Source: Streptomyces alboflavus (GTDB taxonomy: Bacteria; Actinomycetota; Actinomycetes; Streptomycetales; Streptomycetaceae). From it: 64,000 bases of DNA. A program made the position numbers and the translations under genes. Below, in pieces: positions 1 to 9,107 of this stretch. The notes beneath the pieces were generated by a model. That model saw only the letters and a list, made by a program, of their open reading frames with translations, made no database searches and had not been told where the DNA came from. Location: positions 124,001-188,000 of the forward strand of contig NZ_JNXT01000008.1 in NCBI RefSeq assembly GCF_000716675.1. Direction: 5' to 3'. How positions within the stretch are numbered: position 1 is the first letter of the stretch; each line of letters begins with the position of its first letter.

Positions 1-1
1 G

Positions 2-1126
2 GCGGCGAGCACGCCGATCGCCCCCGGTGTGGAGTACCGGGACTTCGACATCCCGACCCCGCGCGGCCCGGCCCACGCGCACGTCCTGGAGGTGAACCTG
101 CGCGATCCGCGGGTCCGCCTCGGCCTGCTCCACCCGGGCGCGGTCGGCGCCCGGCAGACCGTGTCCGCGATGTCCGACACCGCCGGTGCCGTCGCGGGCG
201 TCAACGGCGACTTCTTCAACATCACGGAGACCCAGCACCCCGGGGTCGAGGCGACCGGCGCGCCCGTCGGACCCGCCATCGCCTCCGGCCGCCACCTCAA
301 GGCCTCGGTGCCCAACGGCCAGCGCTTCGGCCCCGCGCTGCCGCCCGGCACCACCACCGAGGACGTCCTGGGCGTGGGCATCGACCGCAGGGCGCGCCTC
401 GACCGCATGGCCCTGGACGGCCGCATCCACACCCGGTCGGGCCGGCTGCCGCTGCGCGGCCTCAACCAGTACGCCCTGGCGGAGGGTTCCGTCGGCGCGT
501 TCACCAGCGCCTGGGGCCAGACGTCCCGCGTGCGGGCCACCTGCGGCACCGACACCGACCGGGGCGCGCCGTGCTCCGCCGACACCTATGAGGTGACAGT
601 GCGTCACGGGCGGGTCGTGGACCGGGCCGACACCCCGGGCCGCGGTCCCATCGCCGAGGGCACCACGGTCCTCGTCGGCCGCGAGGCGGGCGCGCAGGAG
701 CTGCGCAAGCTGTCGCCGGGCGACCCGGTGCGGGTGCGCCACCGCCTGGTCGCGGCGACGTCACGCGTCCCGTACAGCTTCGCGCTCGGCGGCTACCCGC
801 TGCTGCGCGACGGCGCGCCGCTGCCCGGACTGGACGACCGGGTCGCGGCCGTGCGCACCTCGGCCGGCGTCTCCGCCGACGGCAAGCGGCTCTACCTCGT
901 CGCCCTGGACGGCGGCCCCGAGTTCCGCGCCGGTCTGACGATCGCCGAGGTCGCCGCCTCCTTGCGCGCCCTCGGCGCCGACGACGGCTTCAGCCTGGAC
1001 GGCGGTGGCTCCAGCACGCTGGCCGCGCGGGAGCCGGGCGCGCCCGCGGTCTCGGTGCGCAACCATCCGAGCGGCGGCGCGGAGCGCCCGGTCCCCAACG
1101 GCATCGCGGTGTTCTCCCGCGGCTAG
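2..1126 (+). CDS. Phosphodiester glycosidase family protein (5' partial)
   Basis: The frame is open from the window edge and no start with a ribosome-binding site is seen, so the N-terminus, probably including a signal peptide, lies outside. The visible part has the hallmarks of the NAGPA/DUF2233 phosphodiester glycosidase family: a GVNGDFFN motif about 55 residues in, FALGGYPLL in the middle and LDGGGSSTL near the C-terminus. Family members remove a sugar from a phosphodiester-linked glycan, and bacterial ones are usually exported and act on wall or exopolysaccharide. The exact substrate cannot be read from the sequence. It converges on the next gene with about 30 bases between them. Confidence 0.85.
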   Translation, partial: AASTPIAPGVEYRDFDIPTPRGPAHAHVLEVNLRDPRVRLGLLHPGAVGARQTVSAMSDTAGAVAGVNGDFFNITETQHPGVEATGAPVGPAIASGRHLKASVPNGQRFGPALPPGTTTEDVLGVGIDRRARLDRMALDGRIHTRSGRLPLRGLNQYALAEGSVGAFTSAWGQTSRVRATCGTDTDRGAPCSADTYEVTVRHGRVVDRADTPGRGPIAEGTTVLVGREAGAQELRKLSPGDPVRVRHRLVAATSRVPYSFALGGYPLLRDGAPLPGLDDRVAAVRTSAGVSADGKRLYLVALDGGPEFRAGLTIAEVAASLRALGADDGFSLDGGGSSTLAAREPGAPAVSVRNHPSGGAERPVPNGIAVFSRG

Positions 1127-1157
1127 GGCCGGTACGGGCGCGGGGGCGCCGCCCGGG

Positions 1158-2750
1158 TCACGGGGACGCGTCCCGCACCGCCACCAGGCCGTTGAACACC
1201 CCGACGTACGCCGTCCCGTCCGGGCCGAGCGTCACGGGCGCCCAGTTGTTGTCGTACGCGACGCCCGTGCCGGTGAGCCGCTTCCAGCGGGGCTCGCCGG
1301 TGCGGAAGTCGACGGCGGTGAGGTACCAGGCGTCGATGCCGAGGCGGTGGGGCTCCTTCGTGTAGAAGTACAGCAGCCCGTTCGTGGTCGACAGCTTGGG
1401 GACGGTGGACGGCGAGCGCACGGGGCTCTCCCACACGGTGTCGCAGCCGCTGCCGTCCGCGCGCACGTCGATCCGGCTGACGCCGCCGACGACGCTGCGG
1501 CCGAAGGTCAGGGAAGTGATGTTCTCGTAGCCGTAGTTGTTCTCGACGACGAGGCTGTCGCCGTGGCTGATCAGGGAGTTGTCGGTGGTCGACGCGCCGG
1601 AGCCGAACACGGGGACCTCGCAGACCAGTCGGCGGTCCTCGGGCACGTCGGGGTCGCGGCGGTAGACGAGGACGTGCATGCGGTCGTCGGCGTTGTCGGT
1701 GATGGCCACGTAGTCCTCGTCGGTGCCGAAGAGGTCGGGCGTGGTGCCCGAACCCTGGTTCACCGAGCCGGGTTTGGTGCCGGTGCCGCGGTCGTAGGTC
1801 TGGCGCCAGAGGACCTTCGGGGTGCCGTCGGCGGCCGCCTCGAAGCTGTACAGGGCGTGGTCGGAGACGATCGACACGCCGTCCTCGGCGACGGAGAAGG
1901 AGTTCTGGATCTCCTCGCCGCCGAGCCGCACGGAGCGGATCGCGCCGCTGTCGGGGTCGACGGTGCCGACGCGGCCCTGCCGGGTCACCCACCAGATCCG
2001 GCCGTCCCAGTCGGGCATGACGGAGGTGACCGGGTCGCAGGTACCGCTCGGGTACAGGTTCGTCCACGACACGCAGTCGTGCGGGACGTGCGCGGTCAGG
2101 TCCCAGTCGTCCTCGACGACGAACCGCCGGCTGCCGTCGGGGGCCTGCTCGTGCGCGAGCCGCACGATGTGCTGCCGGGAGTCGGCGAGGACGAGCCGGT
2201 CCTCGTCGTCGAGGTAGGAGTAGGCGCCGCCCGACGTGTCCTTGAAGATCTTCGAGAAGTCGAGCCGGGTGATCGCCTCGACGGTGGAGGGGCGCTGCGG
2301 CAGCTTGTACTCGGCGAGGGTGCGCAGGGTCCCCGGGTCGAGCAGCTTCACGAGGAATCCGGAGAACGTGCCGCAGACGGTGACGATCCGCCCGTCCTTG
2401 TCGAAGGTGACGGTCGCGCACTCCCCGCCGAGCGCCGCCATCTTCTCGCTGGTCACCCGCGGTTGGTGGCCGAGCGGGCCGTTCCAGGGGTAGGTGCCGC
2501 TGCCCGCGGCGTCGGCGTGCATGCCGCTGCGGCCGTTGGCGGCGAGGTGGGGGTGCTGCGGCGGCGGGTCACCGGGGACCGGGCGGGCCGTGGCGGGCTG
2601 CCCGGTGTACTGGTCGACGAGCCGGTGGCCGGGGGCGTTGGGGATCTCGTCGGCATGGGCCTCAGCGGCGAGGACCGGCAGGACGGCCGCCGTCAGAGCG
2701 AGGCACAGCGCGAGGGCCCGGCCGCGGTTACTTCGGGTAAGGCGTGGCAT
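1158..2750 (-). CDS. Secreted beta-propeller protein (PQQ-like repeats)
   Basis: This 530-residue protein begins with a clear Sec signal peptide (RSNRGR, a hydrophobic stretch, then AEAHA followed by DE). The mature part is made of repeated strands of the type GRIVTVCG, GRIWWVTRQGRVGTVD and GTAYVGVFNGLVAVRD, typical of PQQ-like or quinoprotein-dehydrogenase-like propellers. It has no recognisable quinone-binding site, and Cys residues are sparse. The likely role is an extracellular binding or scaffold protein. No partner is encoded beside it; its promoter lies in the short gap near 2751-2843. The function is not known. Confidence 0.75.
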   Translation of the reverse strand: MPRLTRSNRGRALALCLALTAAVLPVLAAEAHADEIPNAPGHRLVDQYTGQPATARPVPGDPPPQHPHLAANGRSGMHADAAGSGTYPWNGPLGHQPRVTSEKMAALGGECATVTFDKDGRIVTVCGTFSGFLVKLLDPGTLRTLAEYKLPQRPSTVEAITRLDFSKIFKDTSGGAYSYLDDEDRLVLADSRQHIVRLAHEQAPDGSRRFVVEDDWDLTAHVPHDCVSWTNLYPSGTCDPVTSVMPDWDGRIWWVTRQGRVGTVDPDSGAIRSVRLGGEEIQNSFSVAEDGVSIVSDHALYSFEAAADGTPKVLWRQTYDRGTGTKPGSVNQGSGTTPDLFGTDEDYVAITDNADDRMHVLVYRRDPDVPEDRRLVCEVPVFGSGASTTDNSLISHGDSLVVENNYGYENITSLTFGRSVVGGVSRIDVRADGSGCDTVWESPVRSPSTVPKLSTTNGLLYFYTKEPHRLGIDAWYLTAVDFRTGEPRWKRLTGTGVAYDNNWAPVTLGPDGTAYVGVFNGLVAVRDASP

Positions 2751-2843
2751 GGCCCGAAGCTAGGGCCGACTCCTTGAAGTGTCCATGTACGTACGGGAGT
2801 TGTTCACGCGGCCGAAACGATCACGCCGGAGCGGCCGGAACCC

Positions 2844-3038
2844 TCAGGGATGAATACCGCTGACGATGTCCGCCGTCGCGTTCATGCCGTTGTGGATCGT
2901 GGGCGCCACGCTGGTGCTCGCGAGATAGAAGCCGAGCAGGCCGCAGATCACGGCGTGCGACACCTTCATCCGGCCGTGGCGCAGGACGACCACGGCCAGG
3001 ATCAGGAGCAGCAGCCCCACGGAAATCGAAACGGCCAT
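2844..3038 (-). CDS. Small two-helix membrane protein
   Basis: The 64-residue product starts at the ATG at 3038, which follows a strong GGAGGAGG ribosome-binding site about six bases upstream. Longer frames running to 3233 lack such a site and read through non-coding sequence. It has one hydrophobic helix at residues 3-20 and a second at about 29-45, separated by a short basic loop (RHGRMK), then a polar tail ending in SGIHP. Similar short proteins are common in Streptomyces but have no assigned function. It sits alone between the propeller and phosphodiesterase genes. Confidence 0.65.
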   Translation of the reverse strand: MAVSISVGLLLLILAVVVLRHGRMKVSHAVICGLLGFYLASTSVAPTIHNGMNATADIVSGIHP

Positions 3039-3165
3039 CACGGACCTCCTCCGCCACGCCGGAATCACTGCTTTCGGCGGCAAGTGTGGCGTAGCGGAGG
3101 GTTTGTCCGGGTGAGATGTGTGTCCGCCGGACGGGTGGTTCCGCGGGCGAGCGGGTGCGGGGCCG

Positions 3166-4071
3166 TTACCTTCCGCGCGCGTCCAGGAACCGCTGGAGCC
3201 CGGCGAGGTCGTCGGTGTTGAGGTGGTCGACACCGGCGGCGAGCAGTTCGCCCCACACCGCCTCGCGCTGCGGTCCCGCCAGGTCGGGGGTGGCCCAGAA
3301 GCGGACGCGCTGCCCGCGCTTGTGGGCGGTGGAGACGATGCCCCGGAGCTTCTGCCGCTCGGCGGGCGGGATCGGTCCTACGCCCTGCCAGGTGAAGTTG
3401 AGCGACCAGTTGTCGCTGATGAGCGGGATGAACGAGGCGGGCGCCGCGCTGCCGAGGTCGGCGAGACGGCCGTCGTAGAAGGCACGCCGGACCCGCTGGG
3501 CCTCCATCGGCACCCGGGCCGCGCGGTCGCCGGAGATCACGGCGGTCACGGCGGAGCGGCGGACCTTGCCGTGCGCGTACGTGGTGAACAGGTGCCGGTA
3601 GCGGCGCAGACGCAGGTCCAGTTCGCGGTAGGTCGACGCGCCCTCGGTCTTGATGTCGATGAGGAGCTGGAACTCACCGTGCCAACGCCGGTACACCGAA
3701 CCGTGGTTCTTGCGGACGCGGGCCGCCAGCGGGTCGAGGTAGAGCGATTCCAGGGTGCGGTTCGGGTCCAGGTCCTCCGGGTCGTGGGCGACCAGGAGCT
3801 TGCCGCCGACGAGGAAGATGTCGGCCTCGACGCTGGTGAAGCGGTGGTCGAGGGCGTCCAGGAGGGGGCGGGGGTGCTCGTAGTCGTTGTGCGCGTGGGC
3901 CTGGGCGAGGGGGCGGGGGCGCGGGTGACGGGCCGCGGCGGCGGGCTCGGTGGCGGGGAGCCCGCCGGACGGGGAGCCGTCGGCGGCGTGGGCGAGTTGG
4001 GGCGCGGCGACCGCGGTCGCGAAGGCGGCGCCGAGGGTGCCCAGGGCTCTGCGACGGGTGAAGGGGGCCAT
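3166..4071 (-). CDS. TAT-exported PI-PLC/glycerophosphodiester phosphodiesterase family protein
   Basis: This 301-residue protein carries a twin-arginine-type signal (TRRRALGTLGAAFA) ending near AHAAD. The mature protein opens with HAHNDYEHPRPLLDALDHRFTSVEAD, the metal-binding and catalytic start of the TIM-barrel phosphodiesterase superfamily (His, Glu and Asp of the HxxND/ExD motifs), and continues with LLVAHDPEDL and LIDIKTEG. Such proteins hydrolyse phosphodiester bonds of phospholipid head groups outside the membrane. Substrate specificity (inositol versus glycerol) cannot be decided. The gene is monocistronic, with about 130 bases separating it from the dehydrogenase gene upstream. Confidence 0.8.
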   Translation of the reverse strand: MAPFTRRRALGTLGAAFATAVAAPQLAHAADGSPSGGLPATEPAAAARHPRPRPLAQAHAHNDYEHPRPLLDALDHRFTSVEADIFLVGGKLLVAHDPEDLDPNRTLESLYLDPLAARVRKNHGSVYRRWHGEFQLLIDIKTEGASTYRELDLRLRRYRHLFTTYAHGKVRRSAVTAVISGDRAARVPMEAQRVRRAFYDGRLADLGSAAPASFIPLISDNWSLNFTWQGVGPIPPAERQKLRGIVSTAHKRGQRVRFWATPDLAGPQREAVWGELLAAGVDHLNTDDLAGLQRFLDARGR

Positions 4072-4203
4072 GAGGGGTCTCTCCCGGGGTCACGTGGGGA
4101 CGGGGACGGGTCCGGCGGTGGCCGGAGCCTCAGTGAGTATGAGGCTCCGGGCGCCGCAGGAAACCCCCATGGCCTGGGAGTTGGCGTTATCGACCCCGTG
4201 TGT

Positions 4204-5286
4204 TCACCGGGTCCGGTCCACCGTGACCTCCGGGTTGGCGCAGTGGGCCAGGGGCTCGCCGCGCAGGTAGCGGCCGACTTCCGCCGCGACGATGCGGGCC
4301 GCCTTGTGGGCGACCTCCTGGCTGGCGCCCGCGATGTGGGGGGTCATGACGATGCCGGGGGTGGACAGGAGGCGGGAGTCGGCGGGGACGGGCTCCTGCG
4401 GGTAGACGTCGAAGCCCGCTCCGGCGAGGCGGCCGCTGTCCAGGGCGTCGCACACGGCGTCGTAGTCGAGGAGCGCGCCGCGGGCGCAGTTCACCAGGAC
4501 CGAGCCGCGCGGCATCCGGGCGATCTGCTCGGCGCCGATCATGCCCTTGGTCTCCTCGGTCACGCGGGCGTGGAGGGAGACGATGCGCGAGCGGGACAGG
4601 AGTTCGTCGAGCGTGACCTGCTCGGCGACCCCGGCGAGCGCCTCCGGGGACACGTACGGGTCGTGGACGAGCACCTCGGCGCCCATCGCCACCAGGATCC
4701 GCGCGACCCGGCTGCCGATGGCGCCGTACCCGATCAGGCCGACGGTCGCGCCCTCGATCTCGATGCCGCAGTTGTCGTAGTCGTAGTAGTCGCCTCGCCA
4801 CACCCCGAGCCGCAGGTCGGTGTGCGTGTCGCCGACGCCGCGCGCCGCCGCGAGGAGCAGCGTGAGGGTGTGTTCGGCGGTGGCGACGGCGTTGCGCCCC
4901 GGGGCGTAGCAGACGGCGACGCCGTGCCGGGTCGCGGCCTCCAGGTTGGCGTTGACGGGTCCGCCCCGGCTGACGCACATCAGCTTGAGGTCGGGGCAGG
5001 CCGCGAGGACGCGTTCGGTCAGCGGCGCCATCTGCGTCACGCACACCTCGACCCCGGCGAGCGCCGCGATCAGCTCGTCCTCGGTCCCGGACGCCTCGAT
5101 GACCTCGCCGACCGGCCCGAAGGGCGTGTGCGGCCAGGGCAGGGTGAGTTCGCGGACCGTCGCGGCGCCGTCGGTGGCCCGGCGGACCTCCTCGCCGAGC
5201 AGGCGCGGCAGGACGAAGTGGTCGCCCGCGGCCAGGACGGTGAGGCCGCCGATACCAGTGGGGTCGGTAGGGCCGGTGGTGCTCAT
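4204..5286 (-). CDS. D-isomer-specific 2-hydroxyacid dehydrogenase
   Basis: The 360-residue protein has an N-terminal substrate domain, a Rossmann NAD-binding motif (GLIGYGAIGSRVARIL, about residue 182 onward) and the catalytic set of the family: Arg in VNCARGALLD, a Glu in the following segment and His in MTPHIAGAS. A distinctive insert, GDYYDYDNCGIEIEG, precedes the nucleotide fold. It is the last gene of the five-gene operon starting at 10412, 42 bases after the phosphatase gene. It probably oxidises or reduces a sugar acid formed by the upstream kinases; which one is not known. It is closer to phosphoglycerate dehydrogenase-like proteins than to formate dehydrogenases. Confidence 0.85.
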   Translation of the reverse strand: MSTTGPTDPTGIGGLTVLAAGDHFVLPRLLGEEVRRATDGAATVRELTLPWPHTPFGPVGEVIEASGTEDELIAALAGVEVCVTQMAPLTERVLAACPDLKLMCVSRGGPVNANLEAATRHGVAVCYAPGRNAVATAEHTLTLLLAAARGVGDTHTDLRLGVWRGDYYDYDNCGIEIEGATVGLIGYGAIGSRVARILVAMGAEVLVHDPYVSPEALAGVAEQVTLDELLSRSRIVSLHARVTEETKGMIGAEQIARMPRGSVLVNCARGALLDYDAVCDALDSGRLAGAGFDVYPQEPVPADSRLLSTPGIVMTPHIAGASQEVAHKAARIVAAEVGRYLRGEPLAHCANPEVTVDRTR

Positions 5287-5328
5287 GAGGGCTTCTTTCT
5301 GTGCGTACGAGGGGAAGGGGTGCCCCGG

Positions 5329-5943
5329 TCAGTGCGCGGGGTGCGCGGGCGCGTTGAAGCGCAGGAGCGACGACTGCCCGTCGCGCACGCGCAGTTCGGT
5401 GAGGGAGCCGTTGTCCATGTGCGGGAACACCCTGCGGTACTCGCTCAGGGGGATGCCGAGCTGATCGCAGAGGGTCAGGCGCAGCAGCGTCGAGTGGGCG
5501 ACGACGAGCACGCGCCCTGCGGGGAAGGCGGCGGCGATGTCGGCGAGGCAGGCGCTCGCGCGTGCGGCGGCCTCGCGCGGGTCCTCGCCGTCGGGCAGGT
5601 GGTGGGCGACGGGGTCGTCGAGGAACGCGTCCAGCTCGCCGGGGAAGCGGTCGCGCATCTCGGCCCGGGTGAGGCCCTCGCCGCGGCCGAAGTCGACCTC
5701 GCTGAGCCGCTCGTCGACGCGCGGCGTCAGGCCGAGCGCCTCCCCCGCGGGTGCCGCCGTCAGGCGCGCCCGCGACAGCGGCGAGCTGAACACCGCGTCG
5801 ATGCTCTGCCCGGCCGCCCAGGCGGCGAGTTCGGCGGCCTGGAGGCGGCCGCGCGGGGTGAGCGCGACGTCGGTGCGGCCCGCGTAGCGGTTGCCGTCGT
5901 GCCAGACGGTCTCGCCGTGGCGTACGAGAATGACGTGGGTCAC
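5329..5943 (-). CDS. Histidine phosphatase family protein
   Basis: The product (204 residues) starts at the GTG at 5943, preceded by an AAGAGGAA ribosome-binding site and overlapping the kinase stop codon as GTGA, which implies translational coupling. The N-terminal VRHGETVWHDGNRYAGRTDVALT contains the RHG catalytic motif with the phospho-accepting His; the second catalytic His is in VVAHSTLLRL. FSSPLSRARLTA is typical of the phosphoglycerate mutase-like branch. Longer upstream frames are shadows of the kinase gene. In this operon it probably dephosphorylates a sugar phosphate intermediate made by the FGGY kinases; the substrate is inferred only. Confidence 0.85.
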   Translation of the reverse strand: MTHVILVRHGETVWHDGNRYAGRTDVALTPRGRLQAAELAAWAAGQSIDAVFSSPLSRARLTAAPAGEALGLTPRVDERLSEVDFGRGEGLTRAEMRDRFPGELDAFLDDPVAHHLPDGEDPREAAARASACLADIAAAFPAGRVLVVAHSTLLRLTLCDQLGIPLSEYRRVFPHMDNGSLTELRVRDGQSSLLRFNAPAHPAH

Positions 5944-7535
5944 TGCGCTGTTCCTCTTGCTCGGGGGTGTTCGGTGTCCGTCGCGGCCCGTCCCGCCGCC
6001 GACTGCGGCGGTCGGTGTGCGCGTGCGCGTGCGTGCGCGGCGACCTCGGGGGCGAGCCAGCCGCGGGCGGCGAGCGCGTCGACGAAGCCGAGGTAGACGG
6101 GTGTCCAGCGGGCGGTCCGCGCCGGGTCCGGGCGGACCTCGGCGCCGGTGCGCACCATCGCGGCGGCCGCGTCCCGCACGGGCACGCCGCTCGACGTCGC
6201 CGCGAGGACCGCCATCCCGACGGCCCCTTCGGCCTGTTCGGGCACGCGCGCCGGGCGGCCGAGCACATCGGCGCGCAGCTGGTTCCAGTAGGCGTTGCGC
6301 GCGCCGCCGCCCGTGAAGGTCAGCGGCCCGTCGACGGGTGCGCCGATGCGGTCCAGGTAGTCGAGGCACAGCCGCTCCACGCAGGCCACGCCGAGCAGGT
6401 ACGCGTGGAAGCGCCCCGCTTCGCCGCGCGGTGTGCCGAGGACGAAGGGCGTGGCGTCCGCCGCCCGGAACGGGAAGCGTTCGCCGCCGCTCGACACCAG
6501 GGGGTACGCGACCGCGTCCCCGTCCAGGGCGACACCGGCCGCCGTGAGCCGCGCGAGGTCCGCCCCCGGGAACTCCCGCGCGAGCACGCCCGCGCCGCTG
6601 CTGGACGCCCCGCCCGGCAGCCAGGTCCCGCCGGGGCCGCGGTGGCAGTAGACGACGCCGCCCGGGTCGCGCACGAGGTGCGGGCTGCTGCCCTTGAGCA
6701 CGAGCGTGGTGCCGAGCACCGCGTTCCAGGCGCCGGGCGTCAGGGCGCCCGCGCCGATCTGCGCGGCGCAGCCGTCCGTCATCCCGGCGACGATCGCGGT
6801 CCCCTCGGGGATGCCGGTGGCCTCGGCGGCCGCCGCGCACACGGTGCCGAGCACGCTGCCGGGCCGGACCACGTCGGGCAGCAGCCGGGCGGGCACGCCG
6901 AGCGCGGCGAACTCCTCGGCGGGCCAGCGTTCGTCGACCAGGTGGTAGCCGGTCTTCAGGGCGTGGCTGGCGTCGGTCGCGACCTGACGCCCGGCCAGGC
7001 GCCAGGTGACGAGGTCGGGCTGGTGCAGCACACGGACGTCCGGGCCCGCGGCCGACTCCGCGTGTTCGAGGAGCCACAGGAGCTTGGGCAGCGCCCAGGA
7101 CGCCTGCATGGAGCGGTAGCCGAGCGCGCCCCAGACGGCGCCGCCGACGGCGTTGGCGCGGGCGGCCTGGTCGGCGGCGCGCCCGTCGTCGTACATCAGG
7201 CCCGGCGTCAGCGGGACGCCCCGGCCGTCGGCGAGCAGGAGGGTGCCGGAGGTGGCGTCGAGGGCGAGGCCCCGGACGCGGGCGGGGTCGTCGAGCGCGG
7301 CCGTCGCCTCCCGGCAGGCGGCGGTGAGCGCCGTCCACCACTCCTCGGGGTCCTGCTCGTGCCGGACCCCGTCGCGGCGGCTGGTCAGCGGCCGGGACGC
7401 GGCGGCGAGGACGGTGCCCGCGGAGTCGACGGCGACACAGCGGGCGCTCTGGGTGCCGAGGTCGAGCCCGAGCCAGACGGCTTCGGGCGCCAGCCCGGCG
7501 GGGTCACGGGGCGGACGGGGGGCGGGGTCAGGCAC
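5940..7535 (-). CDS. FGGY-family carbohydrate kinase (kinase 1)
   Basis: This 531-residue protein has the two-domain actin-like fold of FGGY kinases: phosphate-1 motif GLDLGTQSARCVAVD near the start, the catalytic Asp in AGMTDGCAAQIGAG, a second ATP-binding Gly-rich segment (LGTTLVLKG) and FTGGGARNAYWNQL near the end. The GTG start at 7535 is set by an AAGGAG site six bases upstream. It resembles xylulokinase-type enzymes but the sugar is not identifiable. It lies 28 bases after a second, clearly different FGGY kinase gene, and its stop overlaps the phosphatase start. Confidence 0.85.
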   Translation of the reverse strand: MPDPAPRPPRDPAGLAPEAVWLGLDLGTQSARCVAVDSAGTVLAAASRPLTSRRDGVRHEQDPEEWWTALTAACREATAALDDPARVRGLALDATSGTLLLADGRGVPLTPGLMYDDGRAADQAARANAVGGAVWGALGYRSMQASWALPKLLWLLEHAESAAGPDVRVLHQPDLVTWRLAGRQVATDASHALKTGYHLVDERWPAEEFAALGVPARLLPDVVRPGSVLGTVCAAAAEATGIPEGTAIVAGMTDGCAAQIGAGALTPGAWNAVLGTTLVLKGSSPHLVRDPGGVVYCHRGPGGTWLPGGASSSGAGVLAREFPGADLARLTAAGVALDGDAVAYPLVSSGGERFPFRAADATPFVLGTPRGEAGRFHAYLLGVACVERLCLDYLDRIGAPVDGPLTFTGGGARNAYWNQLRADVLGRPARVPEQAEGAVGMAVLAATSSGVPVRDAAAAMVRTGAEVRPDPARTARWTPVYLGFVDALAARGWLAPEVAAHARARAHRPPQSAAGRAATDTEHPRARGTAQ

Positions 7536-7563
7536 GGGGGGCTCCTTCGGTCGCGGTACGGGA

Positions 7564-9102
7564 TCAGGCCGGCGCGGTGCGGGATCCGGGTGGTGCGGTA
7601 CGGGATCCGGGGGCCGCCGCCGTCCATCCGGCGTCGCGCGCGAGCGTCCGCCAGCGCAGGAACTCCTCGTAAAGACCGGCGTAGAACTGGGCGCGGTTCG
7701 GGTCGGGCTCCCAACTGGTGCGCATCCGCACGTACTTGGCGGCGGCGCTGTGCATGCTGGACTCGGCGCCGGTGAGCACGAGCCCGGTGAGGAAGGCGCC
7801 CTTGGCGCCGAGTTCGGTGTCGCCCGAGCGGGCCGTGGGCACGCCGGTGGCGTCCGCGATGAGGCGGCACCAGTCGTCGTTGTTGGCGCCGCCGCCGCAC
7901 AGCCTCAGCTCGGTCACGGTCGTGCGGGACGCGGCGAGCGAGTCGCGGACGACGAGGGAGAGGCCGTCGAAGACGGCGCGGGCGAGGTCGGCCGGGGTGT
8001 GCTCCAGGGACAGGCCCCAGAAGGCGCCGCGGGCGCGCGGGTCGAGGAACGGCGCGCGCTCACCGGCCGGGGACAGATACGGCAGGAACATCAGGCCGTT
8101 CGCTCCGGGCGGCGCGGAGAACGCCGACTCGCCGAGCTGCGGCGGTCCTTCGAGCTGGAGGGTGCGCGCGGCCCAGGACAGCACCTCGACGCCGCTGAGG
8201 GTCGGGAAGGCGCGCAGGACCCGTTCACGGCCCCGGTAGGCGATGTTGATGCCGGACGGCTCCCCGGTGGCGTCGACGTCCTTGCGGACGATCTCCGTGC
8301 ACAGTGTCGTGCCGAGGATGCCGCACGCCTGGCCGGGGTTGACGACGCCGACGCCGCGCGCGGTGGAGGCGATGTCGTAGGGAGCCATCACCACGGGGAG
8401 GCCCGGCTGCACGCCGAGTTGGGCGGCCGCGTCGACGGTGATCTCGGCGATCCGCTCGTCCTCGCCGAGTACCTTGGGCAGCAGACGCGCGTGCGCGGCG
8501 AGCCCGAACAGGTCCACGATCCCGGGGTCGTAGTCGCCGGTGGCGTGGTCGAGGAACGGCGCGGAGGCGTCGGACTCGTCGATCGCCGTCACGCCGGTGA
8601 GGTGGTGGAAGAGCCAGCCCGCCGCGGTCAGGCAGGCGCTGGAGCGGGCGAGGCGGTCCGGGTCGTGGGTGTCGAGCCAGCTGATCACGGCGTTCGGCAT
8701 GCCGCTGCACGTCAGCGAGCCGTTGCGGCGGAACGCCTCCTCCAGGACGCCCGCACGCTCCCAGCGCGTGAGGAGGTCGCCGGCGCGCCCGTCGGACCAC
8801 AGGATCGCGGGCCCGGTGGGCCGCCCCGCCGCGTCCACGAGCCAGGCGCCGTCGCCCTGCGCGGTGAACGTCACCAGCCAGACGGGGTCGGCGGGGCCGG
8901 GCCGTTCGGCGAGGGCGGACAGGGCGGTGCGGACGGTGTAGACGACCGCGTTCCACACCGTGTCCATGTCCTGCTCGGCCCAGCCCGGGTGGCGGCGCTG
9001 CACCTCGGTCTCCAGCCGGGAGACGGCGAGTTCGCCGCCCTGGTCGTCGAAGACGACCGACTTGATCATGGTGGTGCCGACGTCGATGGCGAGTACCGAC
9101 AT
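7564..9102 (-). CDS. FGGY-family carbohydrate kinase (kinase 2)
   Basis: The 512-residue product begins MSVLAIDVGTTMIKSVVFD, the FGGY phosphate-binding motif, and has the catalytic Asp in APYDIASTARGVG, the LGTTLCTEIV segment and LCGGGANNDDWCRL near the end. It belongs to the branch that includes autoinducer-2 and erythritol-type kinases rather than glycerol kinase. An in-frame GTG at 9111 overlaps the transporter stop as GTGA and may be the true start, adding three residues; its AAGG site is only four bases away. Both kinases in this operon keep their key Asp, so neither looks inactive. Confidence 0.85.
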   Translation of the reverse strand: MSVLAIDVGTTMIKSVVFDDQGGELAVSRLETEVQRRHPGWAEQDMDTVWNAVVYTVRTALSALAERPGPADPVWLVTFTAQGDGAWLVDAAGRPTGPAILWSDGRAGDLLTRWERAGVLEEAFRRNGSLTCSGMPNAVISWLDTHDPDRLARSSACLTAAGWLFHHLTGVTAIDESDASAPFLDHATGDYDPGIVDLFGLAAHARLLPKVLGEDERIAEITVDAAAQLGVQPGLPVVMAPYDIASTARGVGVVNPGQACGILGTTLCTEIVRKDVDATGEPSGINIAYRGRERVLRAFPTLSGVEVLSWAARTLQLEGPPQLGESAFSAPPGANGLMFLPYLSPAGERAPFLDPRARGAFWGLSLEHTPADLARAVFDGLSLVVRDSLAASRTTVTELRLCGGGANNDDWCRLIADATGVPTARSGDTELGAKGAFLTGLVLTGAESSMHSAAAKYVRMRTSWEPDPNRAQFYAGLYEEFLRWRTLARDAGWTAAAPGSRTAPPGSRTAPA

Positions 9103-9107
9103 GGTGG

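Noticed and set aside
1005..2777. 590-codon plus-strand open frame
   Set aside because: It lies opposite the beta-propeller gene, whose signal peptide and strand repeats are clear, and shows no homology or ribosome-binding site.
3118..6096. 992-codon plus-strand open frame
   Set aside because: It is antisense to the phosphodiesterase, dehydrogenase and phosphatase genes, is Val/Gly/Arg-rich without domains, and exists only because high-GC codon bias leaves antisense frames open.
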